Of a stretch of 64,000 nt of DNA, positions 50,922 through 60,249 are shown in pieces; positions within the stretch are counted from its first letter, which is position 1, and the number at the start of each line of letters is the position of its first letter. The DNA comes from CBDCVN01 sp965223585 (GTDB lineage Bacteria; Deinococcota; Deinococci; Deinococcales; Trueperaceae): contig CBDCWW010000024.1 in the NCBI GenBank assembly GCA_965223585.1, positions 894,915-958,914 of the forward strand, in the 5' to 3' direction. The notes under the pieces were generated by a model. It did no database searches, was not told the origin of the DNA, and was given only the letters and a program-made list of their open reading frames with translations. Position numbers and translations under genes: made by a program.

Positions 50922-51568
50922 TCAAGATACCACCACCTGAGGTGGTGGCTTATTTTATTGCCCCTAGAAGGTGGCATGTTACATCTACCTTAACCCTCCT
51001 TTCCCTAACCTACATTTATTCCTCTTCCTGTTCCTTCTCTTTCTCCTTTTTCTCTTGCCATTTCACATACTTCCTTATCTTTTCTTCATCCAATCCTACT
51101 GTACTTATGCAATACCCTCTACTCCACAAATGCCTTCCCCAATACCGCTTCCCTAACTGTTCGTATCTCTCAAACATTCTTAACGCTAACTTCCCTTTCA
51201 AGTATCCCATTATGTCTGACAAGCTATACTTTGGCGCTACAGACATCACCAGATGAACATGATCCTCCTGTACATTTAATTCCATTACTTCTACTCCGTC
51301 CTTGTATCCTAGCAACTGATAAACAGCATTACTTACGTAATCTCCTATCTCTCCTTTCAATATCTTATATCTATACTTTGGACAAAACACCACGTGATAC
51401 TTACATTCGTATATAGAATGTGACAACTTCTTAAATCTTTTATTATTATTCATGTGTACCTCCAGAATTTCACCTTCTAGGGAGGTACATTTTTACCCAA
51501 CTTTACTACTCGACTGGTAAAACCCCTAATTGCACCACTACCATAGGTAGTGGTTTAGCAGAAGCTAA
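50922..51568 (-). mobile_element. IS200-type element, about 647 bp
   Basis: Ends are subterminal hairpins, not inverted repeats: CCACCACC-tga-GGTGGTGG at 50930-50948 and ACCACTACC-ata-GGTAGTGGT at 51534-51554, as expected for single-strand HUH transposition. Minus-strand TTGA occurs at the left junction and again at the element's far end; there is no target duplication. Only tnpA is present, no tnpB. Boundaries inferred from restoration of the PhnB-like frame. Confidence 0.8.
51016..51453 (-). CDS. tnpA: IS200/IS605-family Y1 transposase TnpA
   Basis: A 145-residue HUH transposase: 'YHVVFCPKYRYKIL' at the N-terminus, the HUH motif in 'QEDHVHLVMSV' (H-V-H), and the catalytic Tyr in 'DEEKIRKYVKWQ'. 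Length and order are those of IS200 TnpA, which cuts and rejoins single-stranded DNA at hairpins. The C-terminus is a short Lys/Glu-rich tail. The element's hairpins flank it correctly, so it is likely functional. Confidence 0.9.
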   Translation of the reverse strand: MNNNKRFKKLSHSIYECKYHVVFCPKYRYKILKGEIGDYVSNAVYQLLGYKDGVEVMELNVQEDHVHLVMSVAPKYSLSDIMGYLKGKLALRMFERYEQLGKRYWGRHLWSRGYCISTVGLDEEKIRKYVKWQEKKEKEKEQEEE

Positions 51569-52310
51569 TCAATTTCAGCTTGGTCTTTACAGTTAATAAC
51601 AAATGAGACCATTTCGTTAAATGAAAAGTCATGCATCTTTGAACTCCCATCCATGGCGACAAACCATTGATTTTCGAGGCGAAAATCAGTAAACATTACC
51701 GCCCCTTCCTTGTTTGGTTCCACCTCAGCTGGATATGGTGCGAGCTGGCCACGTTCCGCTTCTTTAAACACTGAAAGATAAAAGTCGGTAGCCTCTTTGG
51801 CTATCTCCGATGAATCAGTAACAAACAGCATAGCTGGGATAATCGGCGGTCGAGGCTCTCCATCCGGATCCGTGTAGATTAATTGCCAAGAAAAACCGTA
51901 TTTATCTTGAACCCATCCATACCGCTCACTGTATGGATATTTATCGAGTGGTATAAGCACCTTGCCTCCTTCAACTAGCTTATTCCAGACTTCGTCAATC
52001 AGCTCTCTGGCATTGCTCATTTGTGAAGGGTCAAAGTTCACCATGAGTGAAATTGCTGGAGTTGGAGTATGCAGCGGCCCTGCCTCTAAAGCTTCAAAGC
52101 GATGGCCAAAGAGTTCAAAGTCAATAATGTTGCAATCTCCCGAAGGTGTATCTTTAATTGTTGTTTTATTTATAAGTTTGGATTCAGGGAACACAGACAA
52201 GTAGAAATCTACCGCTTCGTCCATGTTTTTTTCAAACCAGAAATGAGTAGTAATCTTTTGCATAGTCCAATAGTACCAGTATCTTGCAAAGTTACATGCG
52301 CAAAACGCGC

Positions 52311-52433
52311 CTAGAAAATTCCTATTGGTAGATACGCACCTTTATGGAATTTGACCCAACTCACAGCATTTGTCTCTTGTCCCGACTTAAATGCTTTAAG
52401 TTGATCGATAAATTGTTTTGCTGACATGTCCAT
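52311..52433 (-). pseudogene. Short unidentified N-terminal fragment
   Basis: A 40-codon frame MDMSAKQFIDQLKAFKSGQE and onward ends 'PIGIF'-stop just before the PhnB-like gene. The opening looks like a real gene start (compare DNA-alkylation-repair proteins), but the match is weak. It lies between the broken resolvase and the broken PhnB gene. Confidence 0.25.
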
Positions 52434-52473
52434 TATGCTGTGCCTTATTTTGGAGGGGTTGTGTAAAAATTCC

Positions 52474-53095
52474 CTAATCAGATAGCACTTTCTTACCGTG
52501 CTTACGGAGTTCCCCATTTGGGCTAACATAGCGATAGAGCGTAACACGAGTAATGCCTAGCTCCTTACATAACTCAGAAATCTTTACGTCTCTATTAGCC
52601 ATAGAAGCTTGAGCTAATCTTACTTGGGATTTGGTAAGAGCAAATCTCCTTCCACCACTATGCCCTCTGGCGCGTGCCGCCTTCAAACCTGCTATTGTCC
52701 TCTCACGGATTAACTCTCGCTCAAATTCAGCGAGTGCAGCAAATATGCCAAAGATGAGCTTTCCGCTGGCTGTTGTCGTATCAATGTTTGCGCCTTGACC
52801 AGAAAGAACACGGAAGCCTATGTCTTTGTCGGCAAGTTCTTGAACAACATTAACCAAGTGTTTCAAAGTGTTTCAAGTTACGACCAAGACGATCAAGTTT
52901 CCAGACCACGAGCACATCACCTTCCCGCAATGCTTTAAGGCAAGCGGTAAGTCCCGGCCTGTCATCTTTTTTTCCTGATGCCTGATCTTCATAAATTGAA
53001 CCCTCTTTTACGCCAGCTGCAACCAGCGCGTCTCTTTGTAAGTCCAGTACCTGTGAACCATCGCTTTTTGAAATTCTGGCATATCCGATAAGCAT
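52474..53095 (-). pseudogene. Serine recombinase (resolvase/invertase) broken by a 10-bp tandem duplication
   Basis: The first part begins MLIGYARISKSDGSQ (catalytic Ser in 'RISKS') and runs to 'VVWKLDRLGRNLKHF'. The second continues 'KHLVNVVQELADKDIGFRVL', 'GKLIFGIFAALAEFERELIRERT' and the helix-turn-helix 'ISELCKELGITRVTLYRYV'. They are in different frames because AGTGTTTCAA is repeated exactly in tandem (52857-52866, 52867-52876). Deleting one copy restores a Tn3-type resolvase of about 203 residues. Everything else looks intact, so inactivation is recent and formally reversible by slippage. Confidence 0.88.
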
Positions 53096-53740
53096 GTTAA
53101 TTAAACGTTCGTTTGTGTTACACTTGTGCGACGTGAAAGTCACTTAGATCACTGTTTTACAGGATCCAGAAAGGAGAAAGATAAAACCAATTGTTCCGTC
53201 AATTGTAGCCTATTGGCACATGCGTAGAGAGTAATCTTTGGGTGTGAAGCTGCCAAGACAAATGCCTGTGTGTTAAGCCGTATCCAGACTGTGAAGTAAG
53301 GATGTTGATTGCAAGTATCATGCGATCTAGGGCATGGCTTAGTGATACGACCAACATATGTGAACTGTTATAACCATCGTAACACAAAACAAGCTAAAGA
53401 TACTGACAAGCTTGAACTAAAAAGTAAATGGTCGAGTTCATCCTCTATGTGTATGGATGACACGGATAAAAAGTACCATCGGTGGATAGGCAGGGTCTAA
53501 GTCACTGCGTGATCTAAGTGGAACACGGTAAGCCCATAGTCTTCCCTTTGGGAAAGTGAGCTGTAAAGCAAACCAATGGGACTGTGGGTAAAGGATGACG
53601 GAAAAAGCGAACGCTTGGTTGTAATGACCAAGATAGGACTGGTGATCCCCACCAGAAATATCCAACTCGAAAGAGTGCAGACTTCCGTTAGGTCTCTCGT
53701 CGTTAGAGAGCTTGTGGAATTTCTTAAGAGAGGAAAGCAA

Positions 53741-55438
53741 ATGAACATTGCACAAACAATGTGTGCGCCGATCAACCAACAAGTAGAGTGGCACGGCATA
53801 AACTGGGTCAAATGCTACAAGATGGTTAAGAAACTGCAGGCACGTATAGCGAAGGCTTTTAGAGAAGGCAAATATGGTAAGGCTAAAGCCTTACAATGGC
53901 TGCTAACTCACTCGTTATCAGCTAAGGTGTTAGCAATAAGACGAGTAACAGAAAACAAAGGTAAGAATACAGCAGGAGTGGACGGGGAAACATGGTCAAC
54001 TCCTAAAGCCAAATCAGAGGCAATTGCGTCACTGAAACGCCAAGGCTATAAACCAAAACCTCTACGTCGGGTCTATATCCCTAAACAAGGAGGAAAACGC
54101 CCACTAAGTATCCCCTGCATGATTGACAGGGCGATGCACGCCTTATATCTACTGGGATTGGAGCCAATTTCAGAAACGACAGCAGATGGATGTTCTTATG
54201 GATTTCGTCCAGAACGAAGTACAGCAGATGCCATAGAGCATTGTTTCACCCTGTTAGCTAAAGCAACCTCACCAGAGTATGTTTTAGAGGGCGATATACG
54301 CAGTTGTTTCGACGAAATCTCGCACCAATGGATGTTAGAACACATACCTTTAGATAAGAAGGTGTTCAGCAAATGGCTTAAGGCAGGGTTTATAGACAAT
54401 GGAAGTTTTTATCCCACAAAAGCAGGTGTACCGCAAGGCTCACCCATAGCACCAGCTATAACCAATATGGTTTTGGATGGTTTAGAAAAGCTCCTGAAAC
54501 AACACTTCAAAGCGAAGAACGTAAAAGGAGTCCGTATAAACCCCAAAGTCCAGATGGTGAAATTCGCTGATGATTTCATCGTGACAGGTGCCTCTAAAGA
54601 GGTCTTAGAGGAAGAAGTAAAGCCACTTATCGAAGATTTTCTTAAGGTAAGAGGATTAGAGCTTTCTCAAAAGAAAACACAAGTCACATACATCAGTGAA
54701 GGATTTGACTTCCTAGGGCAAAACATATGCAAGTACAAGGGGAAACTCTTGATAAAGCCTTCTAAGAAGAACACTAAGGCGTTCTTAGCCAAAGTTCAAA
54801 AACTTATTAAGCTACATGGCAGTTCCTCACAAGAGAATTTGATAAAAGCCCTAAACCCAGTTATACGGGGCTGGGCTAATTATCATCGTCATATAGTTGC
54901 TAAGGAAACCTATCAGTCAGTGGATCATAAGATTTGGTTAATGCTATGGCGTTGGGCAAGAAGGCGACATCCACAAAAGTCTGCTCAGTGGGTTAAAGAC
55001 CGATACTTTAAGTCATTTCCTACAGGTAACTGGGTGTTTGTCGTTGAAACAGAGCAACAGAATCTCGATGGGAAACCCAAGTTGCTTTGTCTTGTAAAAG
55101 CTAGTCACGTAACCATAAGACGGCATGTCAAAATCAAAGGGGAAGCAAATCCTTATGACCCTAAGTGGGAGAATTACTTTGAGGAAAGACTCAAACGTAA
55201 AATGCTTACAGCTTTATGGGGACATAGGAAACTACTTGCCCTTTGGAAAAGCCAGAATGGTAGATGTCCCGTTTGTAAACAGGCTATCTCAAAGGAAACA
55301 AGTTGGCATCTGCATCACATCCTAGAGAAAGTCAATGGTGGTAGTGATGAACTTTCGAACCTAGTAATGGTCCACCCCAACTGCCATAGGCAAATTCATA
55401 GCCAAGGTTTAGTTGTTGACAAACCGACTCCTCCATAG
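53741..55438 (+). CDS. ltrA: Group II intron reverse transcriptase/maturase with HNH endonuclease
   Basis: A 565-residue LtrA-type protein. Reverse transcriptase motifs run from 'RRVYIPKQGGKRPLSIPCMIDRAMHALYLL' through 'DGCSYGFRPERSTADAIEH', 'EGDIRSCFDEISHQWM' and 'GVPQGSPIAPAITNMVLDGLE' to the active site 'VKFADDFIVTG' (FADD). The maturase X domain follows ('RGWANYHRHIVAKETYQSVDHKIW'). The C-terminus is an HNH nuclease with a zinc cluster: 'CPVCKQAISKETSWHLHHI' and 'NLVMVHPNCHRQIHS'. All expected modules are present. I start at ATG 53741 with AGGAAAG upstream; the open frame extends 55 codons further 5' into intron structure. Confidence 0.92.
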   Translation: MNIAQTMCAPINQQVEWHGINWVKCYKMVKKLQARIAKAFREGKYGKAKALQWLLTHSLSAKVLAIRRVTENKGKNTAGVDGETWSTPKAKSEAIASLKRQGYKPKPLRRVYIPKQGGKRPLSIPCMIDRAMHALYLLGLEPISETTADGCSYGFRPERSTADAIEHCFTLLAKATSPEYVLEGDIRSCFDEISHQWMLEHIPLDKKVFSKWLKAGFIDNGSFYPTKAGVPQGSPIAPAITNMVLDGLEKLLKQHFKAKNVKGVRINPKVQMVKFADDFIVTGASKEVLEEEVKPLIEDFLKVRGLELSQKKTQVTYISEGFDFLGQNICKYKGKLLIKPSKKNTKAFLAKVQKLIKLHGSSSQENLIKALNPVIRGWANYHRHIVAKETYQSVDHKIWLMLWRWARRRHPQKSAQWVKDRYFKSFPTGNWVFVVETEQQNLDGKPKLLCLVKASHVTIRRHVKIKGEANPYDPKWENYFEERLKRKMLTALWGHRKLLALWKSQNGRCPVCKQAISKETSWHLHHILEKVNGGSDELSNLVMVHPNCHRQIHSQGLVVDKPTPP

Positions 55439-55454
55439 GAGTTTTGAGAGGCTT

Positions 55455-55489
55455 GAGCCGATCTGCGGTGAAAGTCGCTTGGACGGTTC
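55455..55489 (+). ncRNA. Group II intron domain V
   Basis: A 35-nt hairpin beginning GAGCCGATCTGCGG, with a GAAA loop and ending ACGGTTC, the most conserved catalytic part of group II introns. It follows the encoded protein by 16 nt and precedes domain VI. Confidence 0.85.
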
Positions 55490-55559
55490 TTAGAGGACGG
55501 GGAGCCAGCAATGGCTCCTTGTTACTCGACGAATTTAGACTACTTTTTAGGTCTATTTA

Positions 55560-56280
55560 TGTTACTTAGTGGCGATAGGTAGGGCCTTGCGGCCTTTCCC
55601 CCGCCCCAAACGGAGCGTGCGACTTTCACTGCACTCCGCTTTCCAAGTCCGTTGGAAGTACTCAATATGTGGAGATTCATTGTAAGATGCCAAGGTGCAC
55701 CAATCAGTCTCACAACTGTTGTCATTTGCTTTCCTCAGTTTATCTCTTCCCATACTTTCCTTCAACTTTCTCTGGTAGACCTTCGCCTTGTCCTGGCCAT
55801 TACAGCTAGGCTTTTGGCTACTACGCTACTTCCGTCCTCTGTATCATCTGCTGGCATTTTCGCATCCTGACGGAAATTGTGATACAAAGTTCCCTAATTC
55901 CAAAAGAGGATATTATAATGCCCCTTAGCTACCTGCTTTACGCCGAGTGAGATTTAGAAACAGTCTTTAACACACAGAAAAATGTTAAAGCAACCACTTT
56001 CCCGTTTTGGGTAGAGCGTATCAGCCAGTTTAGCTCTTCATATGTAACGACGCTATAAAACACAGGTTCCTTGCGTTAGCATAGGGCACAGGGCTCGCTC
56101 CCTTCCCTCTGATATGGCTCGAAGGTCGGATTCTTCGTCAGTAGGCTTCCCACCCTAGAATGTGCCACATCCTAACGCAGGCTACTCAGCCCTCATGTCA
56201 CTGTTTAAACATGTCTCTCAATGAGAAATACCTTCTTTCGTTAGTAGGCGCGCTTCAGTAACATATTCAAAGTATATTAT
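55560..56280 (-). mobile_element. Deleted group II intron of a second type, minus strand
   Basis: Read on the minus strand, 56280-56040 resembles intron domain I (for example 'GGGTGGGAAGCCTACTGACG'), and 55637-55612 forms a domain-V-like hairpin (GGAGTGCAGTGAAAGTCGC with GCGTGCGACTT-type pairing), followed by a domain-VI-like stem in GGGCGGGGGAAAGGCC. Only about 400 nt lie between, without a reverse transcriptase, so the protein gene has been lost. It abuts the intact intron tail to tail. Confidence 0.55.
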
Positions 56281-56746
56281 ACCCTCAAGGTTTATAAAAA
56301 GAAACAATTATATTCCTCCTAATTTTTGCAACAGTAAAAACCCGATGAATACGTTTTTTGGTGAGGTACTGCAAAAGTCATGCTTTTTGATGCACATGGT
56401 CACTTTGTGTGGCAAATGATCTTATTCGGGTTCGTTTTATCTTGCAAAGTGGCCAATGTGTAGAAAATCTTGAAGGTGTTTTTTAGCCTAGCTCAACTAC
56501 CTTCAAGTAAAAATTGTACCCGAACTTGAACCAACACATTCTAGAGAAAGGCCCCTGCTGTGAAAAAGCTCGAATCCCAAAGTTACTCTAACTTTTGCAC
56601 AGTCTTTTTACGGTTGCCTTAAATTAATTGAGTGAATGAATTCATCACTAGGACAATAAAGGGATGAGTAAAGAGAGGGGTAAATATTTCAGTCATAGGA
56701 AGGTAATAAATTGTGAGCTTTAACTAAAATTTTAAGGAGAATATTA
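56281..56746. other. Intergenic region without gene
   Basis: AT-rich. No open frame with a start site, hairpin with T-run, or repeat was found. It must hold the promoter of the esterase gene. Confidence 0.4.
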
Positions 56747-57700
56747 ATGAAAAAAATCAAACCTCTTAACTATGCAGTGTACTTAACTTTGGTAACTATA
56801 TTGTTGTTAGTGTCAGCTGCTTTTCTCTCGCCCGCACTAGCTGGAGACACGATCGCCACCCAAGCTGTTACCCAGCCCCTTGAATCGCGATGGGTGCTCA
56901 GCTCGAAAACTTGGCGTCGCTACTGGGTGCAGGTCCCACCAGATTATTCACCTACCGAGGATACTCCAGTGGTGGTGGGTTTCCATGGTGGTTTCGGCAA
57001 TGCCCAGCACTTTGCCGAATCGAACTCTCTGGCGCAAGCCAGTGCTGAGCGTGGTTACTTAGCCGTGTTTCCGGAGGGTACTCGTCGCCCATTGCCCAGT
57101 CCGAATCGACGATTTTGGAATGGTGGCAATTGCTGTGGGATTGCTATGGAGGAAAATGTTGATGACGTGCAGTTCTTTCGCGACTTGCTCGACGACCTAT
57201 CCTTGGAATTCAATGTTGATACTGCCCGTGTTTACGCCACGGGCATATCCAATGGTGCAATGATGTCATATCGGTTGGCATTGGAAGCCTCTGATTTAGT
57301 GGCGGCTATTGCTCCTGTTGCTGGTGCTGTTGGTGTGAACGGTGCACCTAGTGTGCCGGTTCCAGTCATAGCCTTTCACGGTTTCTTGGACCAGAACATC
57401 TCATTTTGGGGGGGGCTTGGAGATGGTCCCAGTGGCACCAATTTCTTCAGCCAAGCTGAAAGCATCGGACCCTTCTTCGAGATCAACCAGTGTGACACTT
57501 TGAGCATTACCGAAGACGTTATTGGCAATGCCACTCATTACACGATGCCGTCGCTGACAGGCCATGATATCGAGTATTGGTTACTGCATGATGGTGGTCA
57601 CTCGTGGCCGGGAAGTTTCAATCTCAGTGGCGAGCCAGTTAACCAAGACATTGACGCGAGTGAGATTATGCTGGATTTCTTTGATGCCCACGCCCTGTAG
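56747..57700 (+). CDS. Secreted esterase of the PHB-depolymerase/LpqC type
   Basis: A 317-residue precursor with a signal peptide (hydrophobic residues about 10-30, cleavage likely after ALA). The fold is the secreted alpha/beta-hydrolase family that includes polyhydroxybutyrate depolymerases and feruloyl esterases: oxyanion 'VVVGFHGGFG', 'GYLAVFPEGT', 'FWNGGNCCG', nucleophile 'GISNGAMMSY' (S168), acid 'AFHGFLDQN', base 'HDGGHSWPG'. The triad is complete. The polyester or ester substrate is not evident. The gene is clearly richer in G+C than its neighbours and has no CTCGAG word, indicating transfer. AAGGAG lies upstream of the ATG. Confidence 0.87.
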   Translation: MKKIKPLNYAVYLTLVTILLLVSAAFLSPALAGDTIATQAVTQPLESRWVLSSKTWRRYWVQVPPDYSPTEDTPVVVGFHGGFGNAQHFAESNSLAQASAERGYLAVFPEGTRRPLPSPNRRFWNGGNCCGIAMEENVDDVQFFRDLLDDLSLEFNVDTARVYATGISNGAMMSYRLALEASDLVAAIAPVAGAVGVNGAPSVPVPVIAFHGFLDQNISFWGGLGDGPSGTNFFSQAESIGPFFEINQCDTLSITEDVIGNATHYTMPSLTGHDIEYWLLHDGGHSWPGSFNLSGEPVNQDIDASEIMLDFFDAHAL

Positions 57701-57781
57701 GTTGTCGGGATCAGTGACCAGTGAAGTAATTTTATACAAAACTACGGTTTCTAAATTTAACCAGATTAAGGAGGAGTACAA

Positions 57782-58459
57782 ATGAAACACTTTTTTAAAG
57801 CTACATTACTAATAAGTTTATTGTTAATTTTTGTGGGATGCTTGAGCACCACAGAAGAACCACAAGGAGCTGAACTTGATACTCAGGGTTTTACCAGTAG
57901 CTATCAATGTGAGGGGAAACCAGCTACTATTGTTGGCACTAATAACAGTGAGGTTATAGTTGGTACAAATAGTGATGATGTAATAGTTGCTTTAGGGGGA
58001 GATGACGTTATTTATGGCTATGGAGGTTCAGATCTAATCTGTGGTGGTAAAGGCAACGACACTATTAATGGTGGTAGGGGTAACGACACTATTAGTGGTG
58101 GTAGAGGCAACGACACTATTAGTGGTGGTAGAGGCAGCGACACTATTAATGGCATGAGTGGTAATGATCGCCTTTACGGTGGAGGTGGTACTGATAGAAT
58201 TTATGGTCATTCTGGTCGAGATCGGTTAAATGGTGGTGAAGATCACGATCATCTCTTTGGGGGAGATCATTCTGACATTCTTTGGGGTGGAAATGGTAAT
58301 GATCGCCTTTACGGTGGAAATGGTAATGATCGTCTTCTTGGTGGAAATGGTTTTGACGGATTGCAAGGTCAAGGTGGTGTAGACACCCTAGATGGTGGTC
58401 CTAATTTTGACTCTTGCGCTACAGGACCTAACTTTTTCAACTGCGAAATTATAATTTAA
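57782..58459 (+). CDS. RTX-type calcium-binding repeat lipoprotein
   Basis: A 225-residue lipoprotein precursor with lipobox FVGC (Cys20). From about residue 55 to 205 it consists of haemolysin-type nonapeptides GGxGxDxUx ('GGKGNDTINGGRGNDTISG', 'GGNGNDRLYGGNGNDRLLG'), which form a calcium-bound beta-roll. It ends with a small Cys pair (DSCATGPNFFNCE). Normally such repeats sit at the end of secreted toxins or proteases; here they are nearly the whole mature protein, so it may be a cell-surface calcium-binding or adhesion module. It follows the esterase by 81 nt with its own AAGGAGG site. Confidence 0.88.
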   Translation: MKHFFKATLLISLLLIFVGCLSTTEEPQGAELDTQGFTSSYQCEGKPATIVGTNNSEVIVGTNSDDVIVALGGDDVIYGYGGSDLICGGKGNDTINGGRGNDTISGGRGNDTISGGRGSDTINGMSGNDRLYGGGGTDRIYGHSGRDRLNGGEDHDHLFGGDHSDILWGGNGNDRLYGGNGNDRLLGGNGFDGLQGQGGVDTLDGGPNFDSCATGPNFFNCEIII

Positions 58460-58620
58460 GAAATTAGTTTGCAGAAAGGCATAAAATGGTATTCTCCCCT
58501 TAACTGCGGATAAATCAGAATAATGTTTGTGTCACAAGCAGTTAATATTTTCATAAAAACTTCATTGTTTCAGACACACCCCTATAAGGGTAGCAGCGAG
58601 ATTCGTGTAAGATTATACGT

Positions 58621-59152
58621 GTGCAACGTGAAGTTGCTTAGAATATTGTTTTACTCGTCTAGAAAGGAGATAAAACCAATTGTTCCGTCAATTGTAGCCT
58701 ATTGGCACATGCGTAGAGAGTAATCTCTGGGTGTGAAGCTGCCAAGACAAATGCCTGTGCGTTAAGCCGCATCCAGACTGTGAGGTAAGGATGTTGATTG
58801 CAAGTATCATGCAACCTAAGGCATGGCTTGGTGATATGACCAACATATGTGAACTGCTGTAACCATCGTAATCCACAACAAGCTAAAGATACTGACAAGC
58901 TTGAACTAAAAAGTAAATGGTCAAGTTCACCCTTTGCGTATATGAGTGACACGGATAAAAGTACCATCGGTGGACAGGCAGGGTCTAAGTCATTGAGTAT
59001 TCTAAGTAAAACACGGTAAGCCCATAGTCCTCCTTCTGGGAAAGCGAACTGTAAAGTAAGCCTATGGGACTGTGGGTAGAGGAGAATGGAAAAAGCGAAA
59101 GCCTCATGCACAGTTCTGCACTGGCGGTGGGGGAAGCGATTCCCCTTCCGAC
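58621..59152 (+). mobile_element. Group II intron copy lacking its protein gene, 532 bp
   Basis: From GTGCAACGTGAAG (58621) for about 470 nt this copy is highly similar to the 5' part of the intact intron at 53125, including the 'CCAATTGTTCCGTCAATTG' block. At 'GGAAAAAGCGAA' the intact copy continues into the protein-coding domain, while this one jumps to the second half of domain V ('GAAAGCCTCATGCACAGTTC') and a domain-VI hairpin, ending CCGAC at 59152. Half of domain V is missing, so splicing is unlikely. Confidence 0.75.
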
Positions 59153-59186
59153 CATAACACAGTACCCTTATCGTGAGAGCATCCCT

Positions 59187-60233
59187 CTAGTTGGCAAATC
59201 TCTTATTCAATTCACTATCTAACATCTTCATGACCACAACATTATCTTCATAAGTAATTAAATTTAGTCGATATTGTTTTGGCTTTGATGACTGCTTTTT
59301 AATGTTGACAAATGGATGAGAGGTGCCTCGGACACCATGCTTATGAGTAAGGTATTGTGGTTTTTCAACGCAATACACTACTCTCTCAACTCCATTCTTC
59401 ACTTCCAGAACTTTAAGATAGTCATTGTTGATCACAATTTTCTGGAGTGTTCCTCTAAATTCTACTGACCTTCCTATAAAATGAAAAATAAGGCTCAAGA
59501 CTCCAATGGGCGCAACAACAAAGCCAAGTATTAAGCTAAACAAGCGTAAGGTTTCAGGCAAGTCACCTGTACCTAAAAAAGCCATTCCAAAGATAACAGC
59601 AACAACAATAACTGCCAATCTTGCTATAGCAAATGTCCACTTAGCTCTAAGATAATATATTTTAGATGCGTCTTTTGCTGTTTGGGTGAACTCCACAAGG
59701 TTTTCCTTATTAGCAGTTAAACTTGCTGGTGAAAAGGGAATGTAAGAGAATTCACTATCAAGCTCCTTTAAGATATCATTCACAATGTCTTTACCATATG
59801 CATTCAGGTTTAATCTGTAGGGTTTCTCCTTCAACAAATCTTTTGGAAACAAAATAATGATGGGTTTAGAGACGGAAAAATCTATAGAAGGCTTATAGAA
59901 GGTACTTTGTGTACTATATATTACCTTTTTAGTTCCATCTTTTACATTTACAATTTTTACACCATTATCAATAATAATTTTCTGGTAAGTGTTTAGCTTC
60001 TTATTTTTGGCACGTTTTCCTTTTAAACGAAGAGTAATCCCAGAAAAAATACCCAATATACTAATAAATGCAACTGCTAATATTGTATAGTCACTTTCTG
60101 GTGATAAAATTATTATGGCAAGTACTGCCAAAAGGAAAGTCCAAGAGAAACAATGTACGGACCTACGATAATACAGTTCAGATACACTTTTTGCCGTTTG
60201 AACAAACTCCATAATAATCTCGACTTTATCCAT
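59187..60233 (-). CDS. Membrane protein with internal duplication
   Basis: A 348-residue protein made of two homologous halves. Each starts with 'EF(V/T)QTAK..S.(L/I)YY.R', then two membrane helices, a basic turn, and a cytoplasmic beta-rich domain ('YQKIIIDNGVKIVNVKDGTKKVIY' versus 'LQKIVINNDYLKVLEVKNGVERVVYCVEKPQ') ending 'YRLNL..Y..DIV...L.ELDSEF'. The soluble domain could be PH-like. No known family name. It starts 16 nt from the end of an IS21-like non-autonomous element, which may supply its promoter. No CTCGAG word. Confidence 0.65.
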   Translation of the reverse strand: MDKVEIIMEFVQTAKSVSELYYRRSVHCFSWTFLLAVLAIIILSPESDYTILAVAFISILGIFSGITLRLKGKRAKNKKLNTYQKIIIDNGVKIVNVKDGTKKVIYSTQSTFYKPSIDFSVSKPIIILFPKDLLKEKPYRLNLNAYGKDIVNDILKELDSEFSYIPFSPASLTANKENLVEFTQTAKDASKIYYLRAKWTFAIARLAVIVVAVIFGMAFLGTGDLPETLRLFSLILGFVVAPIGVLSLIFHFIGRSVEFRGTLQKIVINNDYLKVLEVKNGVERVVYCVEKPQYLTHKHGVRGTSHPFVNIKKQSSKPKQYRLNLITYEDNVVVMKMLDSELNKRFAN

Positions 60234-60249
60234 TATACCAACTAATTGT

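Larger units (their letters stand above)
50723..52263 (-). pseudogene. Two-domain PhnB/VOC-like protein split by IS200
   Basis: The 5' part (52263-51569) begins MQKITTHFWFEKNMDEAVDF and contains 'GGKVLIPLDKYPYSERYGWVQDKYGFSWQ' and a second domain ending 'VINCKDQAEID'. The 3' part (50921-50723) continues 'YYWEKLAAKPNSGQCGWL', 'KYGISWQVLP' and 'AMLKMKKIIIADLENA'. Joining them across the IS gives A-E-I-D-Y-Y-W-E-K in frame. The intact gene would encode about 297 residues of the PhnB-like glyoxalase/VOC superfamily (tandem domains). VOC proteins bind metal and small substrates; the function here is unknown and presumably lost. Confidence 0.8.
53125..55530 (+). mobile_element. Complete group II intron with encoded protein, about 2.4 kb
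   Basis: The 5' end is GTGCGACGTG (53125). About 600 nt of structured non-coding sequence (domains I-III) come before the protein gene, then domain V at 55455-55489 and a domain-VI hairpin, with the 3' end TACTCGAC at 55530. Introns of this class splice as ribozymes with maturase help and move by retrohoming. It is inserted about 30 bp upstream of the resolvase start, in non-coding DNA. The 3' boundary is inferred from family endings. Confidence 0.82.

Noticed and set aside
49236..55561. The 14-bp sequence TAGGTCTATTTATG shared at 49237 and 55547 as a possible attachment site
   Set aside because: It coincides with an IS flank on one side and an intron flank on the other, with no integrase in between; chance or IS-end similarity is simpler.
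57990..58390. Short G-rich tandem repeats as a possible non-coding array
   Set aside because: Every repeat encodes the GGxGxDxUx RTX nonapeptide in one frame.
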